A DNA stretch of 64,000 nt from an uncultured bacterium (GTDB lineage Bacteria; Cyanobacteriota; Vampirovibrionia; Gastranaerophilales; Gastranaerophilaceae), in assembly GCA_949283255.1 (NCBI GenBank), contig CASDRS010000012.1:1-64000 (forward strand), written 5' to 3'. Within the stretch, counting starts at the first letter, position 1; each line of letters starts with the position of its first letter. The position numbers and the translations under genes were made by a program. Positions 15,795-23,864 of this stretch are shown here, in pieces. A model generated the notes under the pieces. The model ran no database searches. It saw only the letters and a list, made by a program, of their open reading frames with translations, and was not told where the DNA came from.

Positions 15795-17795
15795 GTGAAC
15801 TTAGTGGAAGACAAATTAAACTTATCTGAAAATGCTATAAAAGTTCTTGAGAAGAGATATTTGAAGCGTGACAAAGACGGCAAATGTACCGAAACTCCTG
15901 CTGATATGTTCAGAAGAGTTGCTAATACAATTGCTGCAGGAGATTTGAAATTCGGTAAATCTCAAAGTGATGTTGATAAACTTGCAGACAAGTTTTATGA
16001 AATAATTACAAATTGTTATTTCATGCCAAACTCACCAACATTGATGAATGCAGGCCGTGAACTTGGTCAATTGGCTGCTTGTTTCGTATTACCTGTAGAA
16101 GATTCTTTGGAAGGTATTTTTGAAACTGTTAAAAATACTGCTTTGATTCATAAATCAGGTGGTGGTACAGGATTTTCTTTCTCAAGATTAAGACCTAAAA
16201 ATAGCGTTGTTCGTTCTACTATGGGCGTATCTTCCGGTCCTGTATCTTTTATGGAAGTTTTCAATGCTGCTACTGAAGCAGTTAAGCAGGGTGGTACAAG
16301 ACGTGGTGCCAATATGGGTATTTTAAGAGTTGATCACCCTGATATTTTAGACTTTATCAATTGCAAAAGTGACAACAACAAATTGAATAACTTCAATATT
16401 TCTGTTGCGGTTACAGATAAATTTATGGATGCTTATCTTGCTGGCGAAGATTATGACTTGGTTAATCCGCAAAATAATCAGGTTGTAGGCAGACTCAGTG
16501 CAAAGAAAGTATTTGATATGATTGTAGACGGTGCTTGGAGAAATGGTGAACCGGGTATCGTATTTATCGATAAGATGAATGCTGACAACCCTACTCCGCT
16601 TGTAGGTCAAATTGAATCTACAAACCCTTGCGGTGAAGTTCCGCTTCTTGCTTATGAAGCTTGTAACCTTGGTTCTATCAATCTTGGCAGAATGGTTGAT
16701 GAAACTCCTGAAGGTAACAAGATTAATTGGAAGCGTTTGGCTGATGTTACTAGAACTGCAATCAGATTCTTGGATAATGTTATTGAAGTTAACAACTATC
16801 CGTTGCCTAGAATTTCTGAAATGGTTAGAAATAACCGTAAGATTGGTTTAGGTGTTATGGGTTGGGCTGATATGCTTATGAAAATGGGCTTGTCTTACGC
16901 TTCTGAAGAAGGTACAAAGCTTGGTGCTCAGGTTATGGAATTTATTGACTATGAATCTAAGTGCGAATCTATTGAACTTTCTAAAGAACGTGGTCGCTTC
17001 AACAACTTTAAGGGTAGCGTTTACGACAATCAAAAATTCCTTACTAACAAGTATAAAGGTAAGTCTGCCGGTGTAATCTCTGATGAGCAGTGGGCTGATT
17101 TGGATGCTCAAATTGAAAAATACGGTATTAGAAATGCTACAACTACTTGTATCGCTCCTACCGGTACTATTTCAATGATTGCTAATGCATCTGGCGGTGT
17201 TGAACCTTTGTTTGGTTTGGTATTCTCCAGATTAATCATGGATGGCACTGAAATGCTTGAAATTAACCCTATATTTAAAGATTATATGGTTAAAAAAGGT
17301 TTGTACAGCGAAGATTTGATGAAACAAATTGCTAAAGACGGTTCTATCGCTCATATTAACGGTATTCCTGATGAAATTAAGCATATATTTGTTACAGCTC
17401 ATGATGTTTCACCTTACTGGCATGTTAAGATGCAGGCTGCATTCCAGCTTCATACCGACAATGCTGTTTCTAAGACTGTAAACTTTGAGGAAAATGCAAC
17501 AAGAAAAGATATCGAAGAAGCTTATATACTTGCTTACAAGAACAATTTGAAAGGTATAACAGTTTACAGAAACAATTCTCGTCAGTTCCAGCCTATGAAT
17601 TTGGATGACAAGAAAAAAGAAACAAAAGCTGAAGAACCTGTTCAATCTAAAGTTGAAGAAGTAAATGAAACAAAGGAAGAATACAATCCAACAGGTGAAA
17701 TTAAGAAAGTAACTTGTCCTGAATGCGGAAATACAATTGAAATGGCTGAAGGATGCTTTATCTGTTTGAATTGTGGGTATTCCGGTTGTTCATAG
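15795..17795 (+). CDS. nrdJ: Adenosylcobalamin-dependent (class II) ribonucleotide reductase
   Basis: NrdJ reduces ribonucleotides to deoxyribonucleotides using B12, an oxygen-independent route. Motifs include FMPNSPTLMNAG, AACFVLPVEDS, KSGGGTGFSFSRLRP, QGGTRRGANMG, the active-site NPCGEVPLLAYEACNLGSINL, and a C-terminal zinc-ribbon-like tail with CPECGNT and CLNCGY that probably supplies the redox cysteines. At 666 residues it lacks the ATP-cone found in longer forms. The start is GTG 15795 with GGAGG at 15785-15789. No cobalamin riboswitch is seen upstream. Confidence 0.94.
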   Translation: MNLVEDKLNLSENAIKVLEKRYLKRDKDGKCTETPADMFRRVANTIAAGDLKFGKSQSDVDKLADKFYEIITNCYFMPNSPTLMNAGRELGQLAACFVLPVEDSLEGIFETVKNTALIHKSGGGTGFSFSRLRPKNSVVRSTMGVSSGPVSFMEVFNAATEAVKQGGTRRGANMGILRVDHPDILDFINCKSDNNKLNNFNISVAVTDKFMDAYLAGEDYDLVNPQNNQVVGRLSAKKVFDMIVDGAWRNGEPGIVFIDKMNADNPTPLVGQIESTNPCGEVPLLAYEACNLGSINLGRMVDETPEGNKINWKRLADVTRTAIRFLDNVIEVNNYPLPRISEMVRNNRKIGLGVMGWADMLMKMGLSYASEEGTKLGAQVMEFIDYESKCESIELSKERGRFNNFKGSVYDNQKFLTNKYKGKSAGVISDEQWADLDAQIEKYGIRNATTTCIAPTGTISMIANASGGVEPLFGLVFSRLIMDGTEMLEINPIFKDYMVKKGLYSEDLMKQIAKDGSIAHINGIPDEIKHIFVTAHDVSPYWHVKMQAAFQLHTDNAVSKTVNFEENATRKDIEEAYILAYKNNLKGITVYRNNSRQFQPMNLDDKKKETKAEEPVQSKVEEVNETKEEYNPTGEIKKVTCPECGNTIEMAEGCFICLNCGYSGCS

Positions 17796-17800
17796 ATAAA

Positions 17801-17880
17801 AAAGTCTTGTGGAGTTTTTGTTACTCTGTAGAGACTTTATAAATAAGAATTTGCCTCAAATATCTCTGGTGTGAGGCAAA
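17801..17880 (+). other. Two stem-loops in the nrdJ 3' untranslated region
   Basis: AAAGTCT...AGACTTT (17801-17838) and TTTGCCTCA...TGAGGCAAA (17850-17880) form two successive stems between the nrdJ stop and its terminator. Neither has its own T tract. They could protect the 3' end or be the body of a small 3'-derived RNA. Confidence 0.5.
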
Positions 17881-17900
17881 TAGAGAGAGAGAGTTAATTA

Positions 17901-17934
17901 ACCGCCACTGTTACAACAAGTGGCGGTTTTTTTA
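17901..17934 (+). terminator. Terminator after nrdJ
   Basis: ACCGCCACT pairs perfectly with AGTGGCGGT and is followed by seven or more Ts. The next gene begins only about 22 bases later. Confidence 0.92.
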
Positions 17935-17943
17935 TATTTATGG

Positions 17944-17955
17944 TAATTTCCTTTT
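17944..17955 (+). promoter_or_regulatory. Possible extended -10 promoter giving a leaderless glycosyltransferase mRNA
   Basis: TGG-TAATTT (hexamer 17944-17949) lies six bases before the ATG at 17956, and there is no Shine-Dalgarno sequence. No good -35 is seen because the position overlaps the nrdJ terminator, so this is the weakest of the six such cases in the window. Confidence 0.35.
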
Positions 17956-18762
17956 ATGACTGTTTCTATTATTTTAACAAGTTATAATTACGGTAAGTAT
18001 CTAAAAGATACTATTACTTCAGTGGTCGCTCAGACTTACAGGGACTGGGAATTGGTGATTATAGACGATTGTTCTGATGATAATTCTTTTGATATTATTA
18101 TGGAGTTTGCAAACTTAGATAGCAGAATAAGAGTTATTAAAAATCACATTAATCAGGGGCTTGCAAAAAGCCTGCAAACGGCATTATTAGCGGTTGCAGG
18201 CGAGTGGGTTGTTTTTTTGGAAAGTGATGATTTATTAAAAGGGGATTACCTTGAAAAAAAATTAAAAGTTGCTGAGGAGTATCCGTCTGTTGGTTTAATT
18301 TACAATAATGTTGAGTTTTTCGGGGATGATAGCTTAGTAGCTGAGAAAAAATTTAGTTCATTAATTACCAAAAATAAGAAGCTTCATTTTCCAAGGAATA
18401 TGTTTTACAAATTAGGTTATGAAAATTTAATTTTAACGATGTCTTCAGTGATGGTAAAAAGGCGATATTTAGATGAGTTAGATTTTGAGACTCCTATTGA
18501 TAAGCTTTTGGATTGGTATTTGTATATTCAGCTTGCAAGAAAGACGGATTTTTACTATTTAGATGAAAAATTGACTTTATGGAGACAGCATTCGGACAGT
18601 TACCTTAATAAGGATAGAAAAATTAAATTCAGGTTTGCCAATATTGAAGCTTATTTGCTTGTATTAAAGCGAGAGCCGTGGAATTTGAAATTAGTGTTGT
18701 ATATTATATTTTCTACATTTTTAATGTGTATGAAAAGATTAAGTGTATATTTGAGCAAATAA
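17956..18762 (+). CDS. Glycosyltransferase family 2
   Basis: This is a GT-A fold transferase that would add a sugar from an NDP-donor to a surface glycan or lipid. The N-terminus shows SIILTSYNYGKYL, DWELVIIDDCSDD, and the metal-binding ESDD in VVFLESDDLLKGD; later WRQHSDSYL is typical of this subgroup. It is a short, soluble protein of 268 residues and stands alone, not in a polysaccharide cluster. Donor and acceptor are unknown. It has no ribosome site. Confidence 0.9.
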   Translation: MTVSIILTSYNYGKYLKDTITSVVAQTYRDWELVIIDDCSDDNSFDIIMEFANLDSRIRVIKNHINQGLAKSLQTALLAVAGEWVVFLESDDLLKGDYLEKKLKVAEEYPSVGLIYNNVEFFGDDSLVAEKKFSSLITKNKKLHFPRNMFYKLGYENLILTMSSVMVKRRYLDELDFETPIDKLLDWYLYIQLARKTDFYYLDEKLTLWRQHSDSYLNKDRKIKFRFANIEAYLLVLKREPWNLKLVLYIIFSTFLMCMKRLSVYLSK

Positions 18763-18796
18763 AAAAATGAGCCCTTTTAAAAAGGACTCATTTTTT
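18762..18796. terminator. Bidirectional terminator between the GT2 gene and rpmB
   Basis: ATGAGCCCTTTT and AAAAGGACTCAT form a stem with one mismatch, with A and T runs on both sides, serving both convergent genes. Confidence 0.8.
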
Positions 18797-18813
18797 AAAC
18801 TTTAGTTCTAAAA

Positions 18814-19005
18814 CTATATAGCTTTTTGAACTTTTCCTGCTTTTAAACAAGATGTGCAAACTCTGATTCTTTTAGTTTGACCGTTTACAACAGCTTTAAC
18901 TGATTGTAAGTTAGGTTCTTGTGTGTGCACAATTTGTTTATGCGAGAATGTTAATTTTGCTGCTTTAATCGGCGCTTTGCCGCATATTTCACAATGTTTT
19001 GCCAT
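18814..19005 (-). CDS. rpmB: 50S ribosomal protein L28
   Basis: L28 is a small large-subunit protein. The 63-residue product starts MAKHCEICGKAP and keeps two cysteine pairs (CEIC and CTSC), the zinc-binding form of the protein. The start at 19005 follows AAGGAAATAATATC; the reading frame is open upstream but that part is not L28. It is monocistronic, with its own promoter and a shared terminator. Confidence 0.96.
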   Translation of the reverse strand: MAKHCEICGKAPIKAAKLTFSHKQIVHTQEPNLQSVKAVVNGQTKRIRVCTSCLKAGKVQKAI

Positions 19006-19042
19006 GATATTATTTCCTTTTCTAGCTAGTTTGCGTACCATA

Positions 19043-19070
19043 ATCATATCTTAAAAAAGATAAAAATCAA
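19043..19070 (-). promoter_or_regulatory. rpmB promoter
   Basis: Minus-strand TTGATT (19065-19070), a 16-base spacer and TATGAT (19043-19048) form a good sigma-70 promoter. Confidence 0.55.
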
Positions 19071-19115
19071 GTCACATGTTAAATTAGGTTAAGCGAGGTG
19101 TTTTGTGGGTCGTTT

Positions 19116-20342
19116 TTATTTGAGCAAATTTGACCAGTCTTTTGATAATTTTTCCAGTATTTGTTTTGTATCTCCTTGATTTAGTAGGATTTTTTGGACT
19201 GCGGAATTTATCAAGTTATTAATATCTTTTTGATTTTGTGAAGATTTCAATGCAGGTTCAATTTTATCCAGTTGTTTTGCACTCAGCACTCTTGCTTTTG
19301 CCATCAAATCAGACGGATCATATTTCGTATAAAAATCGTCATTCAGAGCTTCTTGGTTTACGGCTATTATGTTAGTAAGCCTTGCAAGTTCAAGCTGATT
19401 TTGTGTATTTGTAAGATATGTTGCAAATTTTATTGCTTCATCTTTATGTTTTGCCTTTAGCGGAACAACAAAATTCATAAGAGAAAAATCGTTTTGTCCG
19501 AGTCTACCTTTTATTTGCGGAGCTACGTCTGTATTTTCGTAAGTAGATGGCGCATTTTCTTTTATCATATTTAAGAAATTTGCTCCGGCTTGAAACAGAA
19601 CTATGTTTTCAGACATATATTTTTCCAGAGCTTCTCTATGGGTTTGGGTAATTGATTCTTTTGGGATAAGGTTTTTGTCATATAAATTCTTAAAGTATTC
19701 AAAAACTTCCAAAGATGTATTGCTAGTTATAGTTTCAGGAGAATTTACACCGTATTTATTCAGAATTTTTAACATAGTGTCATTTTCCGTTATGTTCGGC
19801 AAAAACACGTAGGCTCCTGTTTTGGATTTGATTTGTGAGGCAACTTGTCCGGCTTCGTCGTATGTGAGCGGAACATTCACACCTGCCTTGTTAATTAATT
19901 TCTTGTTATATATAGTGATAGCTGATGTTGCATACCAAGGGAGAGAATATAGTTTGCCGTTATATTTTAGTGAATTGATAATTTCAGGGTTGTATTGTGT
20001 GGCATTTTTTTCTCCAATCTCGTAGAGCGCTCCTTTTTGTGCCAAAACTGCCGAAAAATCAGGGTTAAGATTAATTAAATCAGGCGGGTTGTTACTCAAA
20101 ACTGATGCAAGTGTTCGTTTTTCGCCTTCTGAAAATGGGACATCAATCCAAGTTATTTTAATATTAGGATTTTCTTTCTCAAAGTTGTTTATGACATTAT
20201 TCATATAGTCGGAAAAATCACTCATTTGCAGAGTCCAAAATATGACTTCGTTGTTATTTCCTTTTTTATGAAAAACTTGAAAACAAACTCCTGCACATAT
20301 TGCGATGATAATTATTCCGATAAAAAGTCTTAATTTATTCAT
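19116..20342 (-). CDS. Extracellular solute-binding protein (family 1, sugar type), orphan
   Basis: This is the substrate-binding part of an ABC importer. An N-terminal hydrophobic helix (about 5-22) is followed by a mature domain with typical features: VIFWTLQMSDFSDY, NPPDLINLNPDF, YSLPWYATSAITIYNKKL and NFVVPLKAKHKDEAIKFA. No canonical lipobox is clear, though cysteines are present. The length (408) is normal. No permease or ATPase gene is adjacent, so it must serve transporters encoded elsewhere. The ATG at 20342 follows AGGGG. It is divergent from rarA with only 43 bases between starts. Confidence 0.88.
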   Translation of the reverse strand: MNKLRLFIGIIIIAICAGVCFQVFHKKGNNNEVIFWTLQMSDFSDYMNNVINNFEKENPNIKITWIDVPFSEGEKRTLASVLSNNPPDLINLNPDFSAVLAQKGALYEIGEKNATQYNPEIINSLKYNGKLYSLPWYATSAITIYNKKLINKAGVNVPLTYDEAGQVASQIKSKTGAYVFLPNITENDTMLKILNKYGVNSPETITSNTSLEVFEYFKNLYDKNLIPKESITQTHREALEKYMSENIVLFQAGANFLNMIKENAPSTYENTDVAPQIKGRLGQNDFSLMNFVVPLKAKHKDEAIKFATYLTNTQNQLELARLTNIIAVNQEALNDDFYTKYDPSDLMAKARVLSAKQLDKIEPALKSSQNQKDINNLINSAVQKILLNQGDTKQILEKLSKDWSNLLK

Positions 20343-20370
20343 AGCACCCCTGATTTTTTTAAATAATCTA

Positions 20371-20385
20371 TGCTATGATTATACT
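20371..20385 (+). promoter_or_regulatory. Extended -10 promoter of rarA, leaderless geometry
   Basis: TGC-TATGAT (hexamer 20374-20379) lies six bases before the rarA ATG at 20386. On the other strand TATAAT at 20378-20383 overlaps it and could serve the divergent solute-binding protein gene. Confidence 0.5.
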
Positions 20386-21618
20386 ATGAATAACTTATTT
20401 ACGGAACTCGAAAATCAGAATAAACAAATTCCTCTTGCCGAAATTTTGAGGCCAAAGACTCTTGAGGAATTTTTAGGGCAGAGTAATGTTATATCTCCGA
20501 ATAGTCCGCTTTTAAATTTGCTGAAAACACAGAGACTGTTTTCAATGATTTTTTGGGGAACTCCCGGATGTGGAAAAACCACTTTGGCAAGATTAATTGC
20601 TACAAAGACAAATGCTAATTTTATTGAGATTTCGGCCGTAACATCAGGTGTTAAAGATATAAAGGATGCTGTCGAGAGTGCCAAAAGGGCTCTTCGAGAT
20701 GGTGTAAAGACTATTTTGTTTATAGATGAAATTCATCGATACTCAAAGACCCAGCAGGATGCACTTTTACCACATCTGGAAAATGGAACTTTGTTTTTAA
20801 TCGGTTCGACTACGGAAAATCCATCTTTTCAGGTTGTTCCTGCTCTTTTATCAAGAGTTCAGGTAATCAGATTAAACTCTATTGATGATGAGAGTATGTT
20901 TAAGATTGCAAAAAGAGGGTTTGCTTATCTCGCAAAGGCATATTCGCCTGTGGATATAGAAAGCGGTGTGTTCGATTTTATAATAAACCTCGCAAGAGGA
21001 GATGCTAGATATGCATTGAATGTAGTTGAAAATGCTTATTTTGCAAGTGATTTGAAAGATGGCAGACGCAGTCTTACTGTCAGGATTATTGAAGAGATTT
21101 GCCAGAAGCGTAATACCAGATATTCTCAACAGGAACATTATGATTGTGCTTCTGCTTTTCAAAAAAGCCTTAGAGGCAGTGATCCCGATGCGGCAATATA
21201 TTATTTAGCCAAAATGATTGCGGCTGGTGAAGATCCAAGGTTTATTGCAAGAAGACTGATTGTTTGTGCTGCAGAAGATGTCGGAAATGCCGATCCAATG
21301 GCGTTGACGGTTGCTGTTAGTGCGTATAAAGCGGTAGAGCTTGTAGGTTTGCCTGAAGGAAGAATCCCTTTAGCTCAGGCTGTTATTTATGTCGCTCGGG
21401 CAAAAAAATCTAATGAGACAGTTTGTGCTATTGATAAAGCTCTTGCGGATATTGATAACGGAAATGATTATCCTCCGCCAATGCATTTGAGAGATGCTCA
21501 TTACAAAGATGCCTCAAAGTACGGCTTTGGGATTGGATATGTTTATTCACATTCGGATCCTGATTATGAACAGCAATTTTTACCTGATGAGTTGAAAAAT
21601 CGCAAGTATACAAGATAG
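20386..21618 (+). CDS. rarA: Replication-associated recombination ATPase RarA (MgsA)
   Basis: RarA is an AAA+ clamp-loader-like ATPase that acts at stalled forks. It shows LRPKTLEEFLGQ, the Walker A GTPGCGKTTLARLIA, Walker B LFIDEIHR, sensor region GSTTENPSFQV, and the C-terminal DAAIYYLAKMIAAGEDPRFIARRL typical of the family. I chose ATG 20386 (410 residues), where the family's N-terminus begins. There is no Shine-Dalgarno sequence, and a -10 hexamer sits just upstream. Confidence 0.95.
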   Translation: MNNLFTELENQNKQIPLAEILRPKTLEEFLGQSNVISPNSPLLNLLKTQRLFSMIFWGTPGCGKTTLARLIATKTNANFIEISAVTSGVKDIKDAVESAKRALRDGVKTILFIDEIHRYSKTQQDALLPHLENGTLFLIGSTTENPSFQVVPALLSRVQVIRLNSIDDESMFKIAKRGFAYLAKAYSPVDIESGVFDFIINLARGDARYALNVVENAYFASDLKDGRRSLTVRIIEEICQKRNTRYSQQEHYDCASAFQKSLRGSDPDAAIYYLAKMIAAGEDPRFIARRLIVCAAEDVGNADPMALTVAVSAYKAVELVGLPEGRIPLAQAVIYVARAKKSNETVCAIDKALADIDNGNDYPPPMHLRDAHYKDASKYGFGIGYVYSHSDPDYEQQFLPDELKNRKYTR

Positions 21619-21619
21619 T

Positions 21620-21928
21620 TTAGTGGCTTATACAACTGTTTAAATAGTCTATTGTGCTTACTTTTTCATCATATAGGTATTTTATGAAGTTTAAGTATGC
21701 CTGATCGTATGATGTTATGATTAAGTTTATTTCAAATCCGTCTGTACAAAACGGCTCGTAATCGTAGACAACATAACTGTTATATTTGCTTTTCCACTCT
21801 TTTCTTTCTACTCGGCTATTGTTTTCTTCAACAATGTCTTCAAGCCAATTTACTATATCTTTATTCACATTTTTCATTTCCATGCGATTGTATTTATTGC
21901 AATCGTGACAATTGTTTTCAGTAAACAT
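21620..21928 (-). CDS. Hypothetical protein, 102 residues
   Basis: I do not recognise the family. The start at 21928 is supported by GGAG eight bases upstream; the open frame continues upstream but lacks support. It begins MFTENNCHDCNKYNRMEM, with an early Cys pair, then an acidic, charged domain with no signal peptide or membrane segment. It ends two bases from the convergent rarA stop. Confidence 0.6.
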   Translation of the reverse strand: MFTENNCHDCNKYNRMEMKNVNKDIVNWLEDIVEENNSRVERKEWKSKYNSYVVYDYEPFCTDGFEINLIITSYDQAYLNFIKYLYDEKVSTIDYLNSCISH

Positions 21929-22160
21929 AAAAAATACTCCAAAAATTTCTATATAAAAATTGTAGTTGTTTTTATTGCTCAAATAATCCCACCTAGGTCT
22001 AAGTTGATGTAGTAATATCTGGTAATTTTTTTTGATTTTGTAATGTAAACATTTGTAACACATAAAAATATTATTCTTAAAGTTTTACCCTTAAAAAGCC
22101 GTAAACCAACATGTACGACTAGGAAATATTACCAAAACTGAAAGGAATAAGTATACAACA

Positions 22161-23792
22161 ATGGGTTTAGCGGCATCACAAGCTAGATTATTGACTATCA
22201 CAGCAAGGAAATCTGACTGTGAATATCAATCTATGGCATATTCTCATCAGAAGATTGCCCTCTCCCGTGATATGAATATCGTATCTGCGGAATATCAAGA
22301 TGCCTTGGCTCAAACTAAGTTAGTTTATGATTTTTACGGAACAGGAGATACAAGTACTCAACTATCTTACGGTTTATTAATGCAACCTTCAAAACTAAAC
22401 GATTATATGCCGTCTCCAATAACAGATACTGCCGGCAGAGTTGTTTTAGATGCAAAGTTGGCAGCAGCCGCTGCAGCAGCAGGGATTCCTCAAGAAGGTT
22501 TGGGATGTACTCCATCTTCTGATATAAGAAATAAATTTATTCAGGGTCTTATTGATAACGGTATTTTAACCGCAGCTGTCGGAAACGGAATAAAAAATAT
22601 TCAATATAACCCGCAAGCAGGTTTAGGTTCAATAGACACAATAGATTATGTGGAAAAAACAGTTTCTTATGATGATTTTGTAAATAATTATTTGTGTAAT
22701 ATCGAATTTGATTTTAATGATTTGATTGCTAATACAGGTGGTTCTGACCTTAACTTGTACAATTACTCAAATAATACTGAAGTAATAGATCCGGGTTCTG
22801 AGGGTGCAGTATTAACATTGTCTCAAATTTTGAATGGTGACTATGCTTTAATTGGTTGGTTATGGGATAATGATAACTGGGTATCAGGATTTGGTTATGC
22901 CGGTGCCGTTGATAAAGTTGGTTCATCAAGTTATTGGGATGTGTTATTTGAATCATTGGCATCATACGTAGATACAAATGATGCTTATACCCTTGCAGCT
23001 TTGGAATACGCTAAGAGAGAAACTTTAAAGAAAGTTGAATGTCTTGGTGTTGGTACTGATAAAGATGCCAATAAATTTGATATTTCAAACTCTGCTTATG
23101 AGTGGAAGAGCAGTCACTCAGGACAAGATGATGTATATAGTGAAGTAAGAGACAGAACGGATGATTATGTCGGCTTCGTTTATTGTCATAACAAGAAGGG
23201 CTGGAAAGATGATTATAACCAAGGTTATGGTATCGATATCAGTAGTATGACTAAAGCTTACTTTACATATTTTGCACAGTATATGGAAGGTTTAGCTACA
23301 TCCAACTATAAAATAAACAACGAAAAGAGTAACTGTAATTTCGTTGATGATAACTTCGCGTTTACGATTATTGAAGGTGCAGATACTTCAGGTGACAGCG
23401 TATTGATGGCAAGTTTCTATGATATGTTGTTCAACCAAATTGCGACAAAAGGTTGGGTACAAAATGAAAAGGTTAATGACCCTGAATATTTGCAGACAAT
23501 GCTTCAAAATGGTACAATGTATATTTCAACAATAGCTGATGATAACTATTATTATCAAGGTAATTATGCTACAAATTCTTACATCAAGGAAATAACTGAT
23601 GAAGAAGGTATTGCACAAGCTGAAGCTAAATATAATCGAGAAAAAGAAAAGATTAATGCAAAAGAAAATATTCTTGATATGAAGATGAAGAATCTTGATA
23701 CAGAAATCTCAGCACTTACTACAGAATACGATACGGTTAAGTCAGTAATTTCTAAGAATATTGAAAAGGCCTTTAAGCGTTATAACGCTTAA
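22161..23792 (+). CDS. Large protein with terminal helices and variable centre (flagellin-like layout), unknown function
   Basis: The 543-residue product has no signal peptide. Residues 1-55 (starting MGLAASQARLLTITARKSD) and the last 60 or so (ending SVISKNIEKAFKRYNA) are predicted helical with heptad-like spacing. Between them lies a large Asp/Asn/Tyr-rich, beta-like region with a poly-Ala patch near 98-108. Terminal helices around a variable core are the layout of flagellin and hook-type proteins, which self-assemble and are exported without cleaved signals. No flagellar gene is in the window. The resemblance is of organisation only. It is monocistronic, preceded by AAGGAATAAG. Confidence 0.8.
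   Translation: MGLAASQARLLTITARKSDCEYQSMAYSHQKIALSRDMNIVSAEYQDALAQTKLVYDFYGTGDTSTQLSYGLLMQPSKLNDYMPSPITDTAGRVVLDAKLAAAAAAAGIPQEGLGCTPSSDIRNKFIQGLIDNGILTAAVGNGIKNIQYNPQAGLGSIDTIDYVEKTVSYDDFVNNYLCNIEFDFNDLIANTGGSDLNLYNYSNNTEVIDPGSEGAVLTLSQILNGDYALIGWLWDNDNWVSGFGYAGAVDKVGSSSYWDVLFESLASYVDTNDAYTLAALEYAKRETLKKVECLGVGTDKDANKFDISNSAYEWKSSHSGQDDVYSEVRDRTDDYVGFVYCHNKKGWKDDYNQGYGIDISSMTKAYFTYFAQYMEGLATSNYKINNEKSNCNFVDDNFAFTIIEGADTSGDSVLMASFYDMLFNQIATKGWVQNEKVNDPEYLQTMLQNGTMYISTIADDNYYYQGNYATNSYIKEITDEEGIAQAEAKYNREKEKINAKENILDMKMKNLDTEISALTTEYDTVKSVISKNIEKAFKRYNA
23773..23792 (+). repeat. Perfect 20-bp palindrome ending on the stop codon
   Basis: TTAAGCGTTATAACGCTTAA is a perfect inverted repeat whose last three bases are the stop codon of the 543-residue protein. 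No T tract follows, so it is not a standard terminator. Confidence 0.6.
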
Positions 23793-23808
23793 TAAATCAC
23801 TACGACAC

Positions 23809-23837
23809 TTGCGCTCGATATGATATTATGCTAGACT
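23809..23837 (+). promoter_or_regulatory. pyrF promoter
   Basis: TTGCGC (23809-23814), a 17-base spacer ending in TGC and TAGACT (23832-23837) form an extended -10 promoter with a leader of about 20 bases. Confidence 0.5.
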
Positions 23838-23864
23838 GTCTCTATAAACTAGATGGAGACGGCT

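Noticed and set aside
16347-16610. Minus-strand frame of 87 codons inside nrdJ
   Set aside because: It overlaps a strongly conserved enzyme on the other strand and has no ribosome site or recognisable motif.
17901-17934. GCCACTG within the hairpin after nrdJ, resembling the core of a B12-box riboswitch
   Set aside because: It lies downstream of the B12-dependent reductase, inside a perfect terminator stem, and the rest of a cobalamin riboswitch is missing.
22450-22490. GCA/GCC-rich tract that looks like a short tandem repeat
   Set aside because: It encodes an in-frame Ala run in the 543-residue protein, with mixed codons and no unit structure.
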